Of a DNA stretch of 6,134 nucleotides, positions 1-4,240 are shown piece by piece (positions within the stretch are counted from its first letter, which is position 1; every line of letters starts with the position of its first letter). This DNA comes from an uncultured Alphaproteobacteria bacterium. GTDB lineage: Bacteria; Pseudomonadota; Alphaproteobacteria; Micavibrionales; Micavibrionaceae. The notes under the pieces were generated by a model. The model searched no databases and was not told the DNA's origin. It saw only the letters and a program-made list of their open reading frames with translations. The stretch spans positions 1 to 6,134 of the forward strand of contig CAKZKV010000015.1 in the NCBI GenBank assembly GCA_937124505.1, given 5' to 3'. Both the position numbers and the translations under genes were made by a program.

Positions 1-43
1 CCTTACGGAGCTTTCGTATTTTATCACCTAAAGCGTTAGGCAT
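1..43 (-). CDS. XRE/Cro-CI family HTH transcriptional regulator, N-terminal fragment
   Basis: Only the first 14 codons are present; the gene runs off the left edge. Read leftward from the ATG at 43, the peptide is MPNALGDKIRKLRK, the usual opening of XRE-type helix-turn-helix repressors (pattern LGxxIRxLRxxxGxTQ, where helix 1 precedes the HTH). A good ribosome binding site, AAAGGAG (complement of 51-57), lies 7 bases before the start, and a strong leftward promoter lies further upstream. The gene is divergent from the CBASS operon, the usual place for a repressor that controls both itself and its neighbour. CBASS loci are known to carry dedicated regulators such as CapH (HTH, paired with the protease CapP) and CapW (WYL). 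Whether this is CapH-like cannot be told from 14 residues. It could also be a phage-type CI repressor. Confidence 0.6.
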   Translation of the reverse strand, partial: MPNALGDKIRKLRK

Positions 44-81
44 GACCAGACTCCTTTAATATGCAGGCTTTTCAAAATAAC

Positions 82-110
82 ACTATAGCGATACTTTTTG
101 TTGTTGACAA
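82..110 (-). promoter_or_regulatory. Leftward promoter for the XRE regulator
   Basis: On the minus strand there is a -35 box TTGTCA (complement of 105-110), a 17-base spacer, and a -10 box TATAGT (complement of 82-87). Both differ from the sigma-70 consensus at one position and the spacing is optimal. Transcription would begin near 75, about 30 bases before the regulator start codon. One copy of the TATAGCGATAC motif (84-94) overlaps the -10 box, so a protein bound there would block this promoter. Confidence 0.6.
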
Positions 111-164
111 TCGATATATAAGTCCGATACATTTTGTTCAATATAGCGATACATATAATATCGC
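84..164. repeat. Operator-like repeats in the divergent intergenic region
   Basis: The 11-base motif TATAGCGATAC occurs exactly at 84-94 and 142-152. A third partial copy carries the shared CGATAC core at 125-130. The core TATAGCGATA is one base off the perfect palindrome TATCGCGATA, as expected for a dimeric HTH repressor. The rightmost copy also forms an inverted repeat, GCGATA (146-151) and TATCGC (159-164), bracketing the TATAAT box. The three copies overlap or abut the -10 regions of the leftward promoter and of both candidate rightward promoters. The neighbouring XRE regulator is the natural candidate to bind them; this is inference from position and symmetry. Confidence 0.55.
104..159 (+). 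promoter_or_regulatory. Rightward promoter elements for the CBASS operon
   Basis: Two readings are possible. One uses TTGACA (104-109, perfect -35) with an 18-base spacer and TACATT (128-133, 4 of 6 matches) as -10, with transcription starting near 140. The other uses the perfect -10 box TATAAT (154-159) with a weak -35 around 131-137; transcription would then begin near 166. The TTGACA box overlaps the -35 of the leftward regulator promoter on the other strand, so the two promoters are interlocked. Choosing between them affects the real start of the first gene, because the second reading puts the transcript start at the ATG at 165. Confidence 0.45.
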
Positions 165-1241
165 ATGAAACATATTAACAGGAGCTTATGCAATGCGCAA
201 AAAAGAGCGAGCCTCCATCCTAAAAGACAGAAAGTGAAAGCTGTGGCAGAAAATCAGATACGAAGAATCCTCTGTATAGATGGTGGCGGTATAAAGGGAG
301 TTATGCCCGCTGCCTATCTTGCCTATATTGAAGAAACATTGGGCATCAATATTGCCGATCACTTTGATCTCATAGCCGGAACATCTACCGGTGGTATTAT
401 TGCGCTTGGCCTTGGTATGGGCGTGCCGCCCGGAGAAATCCTGAAATTATATAAAGAAAAAGGTGCAACGATATTCGGCCAGGATGTGCCTGTGGGCCTT
501 AAAATTCCGAATCAGGTCTGGCTCTGCGGAAAGCAGTTGTTTTTCAGGAAATACAGTTCTGAAAACCTGCAACATGCCCTGACCGGTGTCTTGGGAAACA
601 AGCGGCTCGGCGAGAGCAAAAACAGGTTGGTAATCCCGGCATACAGCGATACCCTTCCGGGACCATATCTTTTCAAAACAGCCCATCACACAAGATTAAG
701 AAGCGATTATAAACAGATGCCTGTTGATGTGGCATTGGCTACATCCGCCGCGCCGACTTATTTTTCAAAGCACCAGATCGCTACCGGCGAAGAACTGATT
801 GACGGCGGCGTCTGGGCCAACAACCCCATTGGTGTGGCCGCCTTGGAAGCAGCATGCATTTTAAATTGGGACATGAGCAAGACCCACATTCTCAGCATCG
901 GTTGTACGGCTAACATCACAACTTATCCCCGACACGGCGGGTTACTAAGCCTTAGCGGTGGCAGAATCGCCAAGCTTCTTATAGATGGCCAGTCGCATGT
1001 GTCGACGGCTACTGCAAAGCTTCTGTTGGGCGGACCTGAATCAGAGGGGCGGATTATCCGACAAGAGGTTATGCTCAAGAAAGATTATTTCAAACTGGAC
1101 GATACAACCAAGGTCAACGCCCTAGAAGGCTTAAGCAGGCAGGAGGCAAGGCACACGCTACCCAAGATCCAGAACACGTTTTTTTCAACTTCCGTTCAAC
1201 CATTCAAACCAGAATATGAGGTTTTAGATCATGCCGCATGA
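165..1241 (+). CDS. capV: Patatin-like phospholipase, CBASS effector CapV
   Basis: Membrane-degrading effector of CBASS: in characterised systems CapV is a patatin-fold lipid hydrolase switched on by the cyclic dinucleotide made by the partner CD-NTase, and its activity kills the infected cell. Numbered from the ATG at 165, the oxyanion-hole motif DGGGIKG lies at 39-45, the nucleophile elbow GTSTGG at 72-77 (Ser74), and the catalytic aspartate motif DGG at 213-215 (Asp213), giving the complete Ser-Asp dyad. No signal peptide or membrane helix is evident, consistent with a cytosolic enzyme acting on the inner membrane. The start is uncertain. ATG 165 is the only ATG before the catalytic core but has no ribosome binding site and may coincide with the transcript start. 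GTG 234 (residue 24) would place DGGG 16 residues in and may be coupled to a leader peptide. The 3' end overlaps the CD-NTase gene by 11 bases. Confidence 0.9.
   Translation: MKHINRSLCNAQKRASLHPKRQKVKAVAENQIRRILCIDGGGIKGVMPAAYLAYIEETLGINIADHFDLIAGTSTGGIIALGLGMGVPPGEILKLYKEKGATIFGQDVPVGLKIPNQVWLCGKQLFFRKYSSENLQHALTGVLGNKRLGESKNRLVIPAYSDTLPGPYLFKTAHHTRLRSDYKQMPVDVALATSAAPTYFSKHQIATGEELIDGGVWANNPIGVAALEAACILNWDMSKTHILSIGCTANITTYPRHGGLLSLSGGRIAKLLIDGQSHVSTATAKLLLGGPESEGRIIRQEVMLKKDYFKLDDTTKVNALEGLSRQEARHTLPKIQNTFFSTSVQPFKPEYEVLDHAA
193..237 (+). CDS. Possible 14-codon leader peptide upstream of capV
   Basis: The best ribosome binding site at the operon start is AGGAG (180-184), 8 bases before the ATG at 193. 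That ATG is not in the capV frame. It opens a short frame encoding MRKKERASILKDRK and ends at TGA 235-237, which overlaps a GTG (234-236) in the capV frame. This stop-start overlap (GTGA) is the classic arrangement for translational coupling. The peptide resembles no family known to me. Alternatives are that the ribosome binding site is fortuitous, or that a one-base change has split an originally continuous N-terminus of the phospholipase. Confidence 0.3.
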   Translation: MRKKERASILKDRK

Positions 1242-2517
1242 CAAATTAAAACGATACAGCGACTTCCTGGGCTCCCTAGCCAACGACCTGGATATACCAC
1301 CCTCGACCTATCGACGGGCTGTCAAAAGCTACAAAGCTGTCGGTGAATGGCTTGATGGTGGTGAATACGAAGACTCTCTTAATGGGGTGTCAATACACGC
1401 ACAAGGGTCTTTTGAGCTTGGGACCGTCATAAAGCCGCTCAAGGGATCAAAAAAGGCCGGATACGATATTGATCTGGTTTGCCAGCTTTCTATACCCAAA
1501 GACAATACGACGCCCGGCTATATTAAAAGCGCAATCGGCCAGCGCCTTGAAGAGCATGACACCTATAAAAGAATTCTGGATGATGAAGGCAAACGGTGCT
1601 GGACGCTGGAGTATGCCGAAGATAACGACGGTATGGGTTTCCACCTTGATGTACTGCCGTCAGTGCAGGAAAGCGACAGAGTTATCGAACATCTGCGGGC
1701 GCATACCCGGCATCCAGGGCTGGTGGATACTGCAATAGCGATCACGAATAAAGATTCGGACACAGCGTATAGCTGGTCTACTAGCAACCCGCGCGGTTAT
1801 TCCGAATGGTTCAAGAGCATTAACAGTCCTGTTTTTCACTCGATGGCATCGCTGGGTCGTAAGCAACTGTTTGAAAATAACCGGCTGCTTTTTGCTTCAG
1901 TGGAAGAAGTGCCGGATCAACTGATCCGCACACCTTTACAGCAGGCTATCCAGATTATGAAACGGCACCGTGATATTCGCTTTTCCGGACACGATTCGGA
2001 AGACTTTAAACCCATATCAATGATTATAACGACGCTGGCAGCACGTCTATATGAGAATGAGGGGGACGTCTTTTCGACCTTGAGAAATATTGCTGAAAAA
2101 CTGCGGCTGTATTCCACGCTGGTAGAAGGGCGCGCGCCAATGATCGATGGCGATCTTATTCAGAGAAACCCGGACGGAACTTGGTACATTGCCAATCCGG
2201 TAAACAATCAGGAAAATTTTGCGGACCGGTGGCATGAAAACGGCGGTGCGCGCGCAGAGGCCTTTTTTGAATGGGCCTCATGGGTGAGCACTGATCTGAT
2301 TGAAATTGCCAAAAACCCTGATTTCGATACAATCGTGGACAATGTGCAGGAGCATTTTGAGGAACGCCATGATCATCACGATGATGACATCCCTGCAAAA
2401 ATACCGGCAGCCCCCGCTATCATAATGCCTCATATAGAAATCGAGGAGCCTAATAAACCATGGTGTAATACGGACGCGTTATGCAGAAACTGGCACAACA
2501 TCATCTCAAAGAAATAG
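1231..2517 (+). CDS. CD-NTase, CBASS cyclic oligonucleotide synthase
   Basis: Cyclic GMP-AMP synthase-like/DncV-like nucleotidyltransferase that makes the second messenger activating the phospholipase encoded just upstream. The pol-beta-type core is clear: the GS motif in QGSFELGT (Gly59-Ser60), the metal-binding DID (Asp79, Asp81) in YDIDLVCQL, and the third acidic residue in FHLDVLPS (Asp140). All three catalytic acids are present, so it should be active. The rest (about 220-375) is helical, as in the family's C-terminal domain, followed by a charged linker with HDHHDDD (380-386) and a short tail ending in SKK. GAGG (1218-1221) lies 9 bases before the ATG, inside the end of capV, indicating coupled translation. 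The last 37 bases overlap the E2 gene. The sequence resembles clade G enzymes, commonly found with stand-alone E2 proteins, but I am not sure of clade or product. Confidence 0.9.
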   Translation: MPHDKLKRYSDFLGSLANDLDIPPSTYRRAVKSYKAVGEWLDGGEYEDSLNGVSIHAQGSFELGTVIKPLKGSKKAGYDIDLVCQLSIPKDNTTPGYIKSAIGQRLEEHDTYKRILDDEGKRCWTLEYAEDNDGMGFHLDVLPSVQESDRVIEHLRAHTRHPGLVDTAIAITNKDSDTAYSWSTSNPRGYSEWFKSINSPVFHSMASLGRKQLFENNRLLFASVEEVPDQLIRTPLQQAIQIMKRHRDIRFSGHDSEDFKPISMIITTLAARLYENEGDVFSTLRNIAEKLRLYSTLVEGRAPMIDGDLIQRNPDGTWYIANPVNNQENFADRWHENGGARAEAFFEWASWVSTDLIEIAKNPDFDTIVDNVQEHFEERHDHHDDDIPAKIPAAPAIIMPHIEIEEPNKPWCNTDALCRNWHNIISKK

Positions 2518-3224
2518 GGGAATATTATCCCGGTTTGAGGCTTGAATCCTGTGATGATGATTTTGCCACTTATACCGGGATGATTGCATTCTCGGCGAAT
2601 TATTGCAATCATGGGCTGGTTGCTGAACAGTTTAATGTGAAAATCGTGTTCCCGTTAACTGACACTTTTGCCGTTCCAACAGCGGAGGAAACCGGAGGGC
2701 GTATTCCACGCGAGCCTGATTTTCATATCAATCCTGACGGTACAATGTGTTTGGGCGCACCGCTGGCAGTTTGTCGTAAACTAAAACAGGATTCATCATT
2801 AAAGGCATTTATAGATAACCAGGTAATTCATTTTCTTTATGGGTATTGTATTAAGAAAAAATATGGTTACTGGCCGTTTGACGAGCTTGCTCATGGCGGC
2901 AAAGGCATTGTCGAATACTATAAGGATTTTTTTAAAACGGACTCTGAACTGGCCATTCTAGAACTGTTAAAAATAATTGTCGAAGATAATTATCGAGGGC
3001 ACGTGCCGTGTCCCTGCGGAAGCGGCAGTCGGTTAAGAAATTGCCACGGTCCAGAAATAAGGGAGATCAAAGAGCAACAAAGCAGGGAACAGTTTTTTTC
3101 AGACTTTGTTGATTGTCTCAAAATATATACCGATGCGGGCAACAAAATGCCGCGAAGACTTTTAACAAAAAGATTGCGCAGCTATTGGAGCAGAATGGCT
3201 GATAAAACAGCAGATACCACTTGA
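2481..3224 (+). CDS. E2-like ubiquitin-conjugating-fold protein with SEC-C zinc motif (CBASS E2)
   Basis: Residues about 1-150 match prokaryotic E2 folds: a beta-strand segment FNVKIVFPLT (51-60), a proline-containing stretch, RIPREPD (74-80), then HINPDGTMCLG (82-92), the E2 active-site signature, with Cys90 as the predicted thioester cysteine. The downstream FLYGYCIKKKYGYWPFDE and GIVEYY segments are also typical of bacterial E2 relatives. At 176-190 lies PCPCGSGSRLRNCHG, a SEC-C zinc-binding motif (Cys177, Cys179, Cys188, His189), followed by a basic helical tail. In type II CBASS an E2 conjugates or transfers the CD-NTase and raises its activity; 'short' versions have an E2 without E1 or JAB. 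The gene begins 37 bases before the end of the cyclase gene, so the two are translationally linked. No other ATG lies before the E2 core. The E2 function is inferred from motif and context; the SEC-C role is unknown. Confidence 0.83.
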   Translation: MQKLAQHHLKEIGEYYPGLRLESCDDDFATYTGMIAFSANYCNHGLVAEQFNVKIVFPLTDTFAVPTAEETGGRIPREPDFHINPDGTMCLGAPLAVCRKLKQDSSLKAFIDNQVIHFLYGYCIKKKYGYWPFDELAHGGKGIVEYYKDFFKTDSELAILELLKIIVEDNYRGHVPCPCGSGSRLRNCHGPEIREIKEQQSREQFFSDFVDCLKIYTDAGNKMPRRLLTKRLRSYWSRMADKTADTT

Positions 3225-3233
3225 AGTTCCTGT

Positions 3234-3251
3234 CAAAGGAAGCGTGTATGG
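3234..3251 (+). repeat. 18-bp direct repeat, copy 1 (before DUF2924)
   Basis: CAAAGGAAGCGTGTATGG is exactly repeated at 4223-4240. Similarity continues upstream (TTCCTG in both copies) with a one-base length difference. Here the embedded ATG (3248) opens only a five-codon frame (MALTL, stop 3263-3265) before the real DUF2924 ribosome binding site. In copy 2 the same ATG is the recombinase start codon. Confidence 0.85.
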
Positions 3252-3280
3252 CTCTGACCTTATGATAAAGGAGGAGCCAT

Positions 3281-3697
3281 ATGAATTTAAAGGAAGCTGA
3301 TTTTCAATCCCTGAGCTTGCCGGAATTAAGAAAGCGTTGGGCGCAAACATGGGGTACAGAGCCTCATAACCGGATTGGCCGGAAGATGCTGGAGCGCAGC
3401 CTGGTTTTCAAGATCCGGGAACAAAGCGGGTTTGGACTGACGCCGGAACAGCAAAAACGCCTGGATAAGCTCATTACTTCATATAAACGAAACCCCAATT
3501 GTTTTGATCAGGGGCATGCCTCCTTAAAGCCCGGCATGCGGCTGGTACGCAAATGGCAGAATAAAACCCATACTGTTACCGTCACGGTTGCCGGTTTTGA
3601 ATATGAGGGACGGGATTATTCCAGCCTGTCGACAATCGCTTCCGAAATCACAGGATCACGCTGGAATGGGTGGCTGTTTTTTGGTTTAAGAAAATAG
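3281..3697 (+). CDS. DUF2924 domain-containing protein
   Basis: A 138-residue protein matching DUF2924, recognisable from LSLPELRKRWAQTWGTEP near the N-terminus, the basic middle, PGMRLVRKWQNKTHTVTV (about 88-105), and the ending GFEYEGRDYSSLSTIASEITG followed by WNGWLFFGL. The length is normal for the family. Its molecular function is not established; it is typically found just upstream of a large serine recombinase in alphaproteobacterial prophage-like or integrative regions, so a role as recombinase partner or directionality factor is plausible but unproven. The strong ribosome binding site AGGAGG (3269-3274) sits 6 bases before the ATG. The usual direct adjacency to the recombinase is interrupted here by a convergent gene ending 7 bases away. 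Confidence 0.85.
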   Translation: MNLKEADFQSLSLPELRKRWAQTWGTEPHNRIGRKMLERSLVFKIREQSGFGLTPEQQKRLDKLITSYKRNPNCFDQGHASLKPGMRLVRKWQNKTHTVTVTVAGFEYEGRDYSSLSTIASEITGSRWNGWLFFGLRK

Positions 3698-3704
3698 TTT
3701 AGTT

Positions 3705-4181
3705 TCAAGATAAAAACTGGGCATCGTCGTAACAATTTTTCAGATTCGTATCGTACTCGGTTAGCTTTCTTATGATGTCTGTTGCGCCTTTTAATAATTT
3801 TCTGTTTCGATCAGCTTTCTCATCATTATATTTGCCACCATGTACGAGATTGTTGCGAACCCGCTTGCACGCATCAATAGCGTCAGAAACTGAGCTTACA
3901 GAGACATCCCTCCAATCCGGCTTCCCTTGATCATTTATGATTCTTTTCTGTGGTGCCTGTTCAATTATATATCGTGTGTCTGCAGAGATATTTTTTAGAT
4001 CTTGTAAGGTGAGGGTGGGTAACTTATTTTTCTTAAAGGTGTTCCAATCACTTGTTAAAAAGCCTTTTCTATTACAAGCATCACATTCACCATCCAGTTT
4101 GTGGTAGCCAGATTCCATTAAGGCATATTCAAACTTAGAAAAACATTCTATGTAATTTTGAGCCTCTTCAGGTAAGGGCAT
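3705..4181 (-). CDS. Hypothetical protein with HEPN-like RX4H motif
   Basis: The frame continues upstream to an ATG at 4259 inside the recombinase gene, but the ATG at 4181 is preferred: GGAG (complement of 4189-4192) is 7 bases upstream and the 158-residue product begins MPLPEEAQNY. Near the N-terminus is FSKFEYALMESGY (14-26), and near the C-terminus ACKRVRNNLVHGGKY, containing R109-N-N-L-V-H114. R-N-x4-H-type motifs (RX4-6H) are the catalytic signature of HEPN domains, which in defence and toxin systems act as RNases, and 'FEYAL ... RNNLxHGGK' recurs in a family of uncharacterised bacterial proteins. A CDAC pair (33-36) may bind metal but has no clear partner cysteines. The gene lies antisense between DUF2924 and the recombinase, within direct repeats, and looks more AT-rich than its neighbours, suggesting inserted cargo. 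Function is unknown; HEPN assignment is tentative. Confidence 0.7.
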   Translation of the reverse strand: MPLPEEAQNYIECFSKFEYALMESGYHKLDGECDACNRKGFLTSDWNTFKKNKLPTLTLQDLKNISADTRYIIEQAPQKRIINDQGKPDWRDVSVSSVSDAIDACKRVRNNLVHGGKYNDEKADRNRKLLKGATDIIRKLTEYDTNLKNCYDDAQFLS

Positions 4182-4210
4182 ATAACTTCTCCGTTTTAGA
4201 ATATTTCTCT

Positions 4211-4233
4211 CGACTTCCTGAGCAAAGGAAGCG
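4211..4233 (+). promoter_or_regulatory. Hairpin enclosing the recombinase ribosome binding site
   Basis: CG(a)CTTCC (4211-4218) can pair with GGAAGCG (4227-4233) around the loop TGAGCAAA, a seven-pair stem with one bulged A. The 3' strand is the Shine-Dalgarno sequence of the recombinase, so folding would mask it and lower recombinase translation. The copy before DUF2924 keeps only TTCC/GGAA pairing. Inferred from base pairing alone. Confidence 0.35.
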
Positions 4234-4240
4234 TGTATGG
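4223..4240 (+). repeat. 18-bp direct repeat, copy 2 (recombinase RBS and start codon)
   Basis: Identical to 3234-3251 and 989 bases from it. It contains the recombinase ribosome binding site (GGAAG, 4227-4231) and start codon (ATG 4237). Loss of the intervening DNA by recombination between the copies would leave the recombinase start intact and delete both DUF2924 and the HEPN-like gene. Confidence 0.85.

Noticed and set aside
188..223. Eleven-codon frame from the ATG at 188
   Set aside because: The start is only 3 bases from AGGAG, too close for efficient initiation; the ATG at 193 is better placed.
4198..4225. Minus-strand promoter TTGCTC-16-TATTCT for the HEPN-like gene
   Set aside because: The predicted transcript start (about 4191) would fall inside the ribosome binding site at 4189-4192, so it cannot serve that start codon well.
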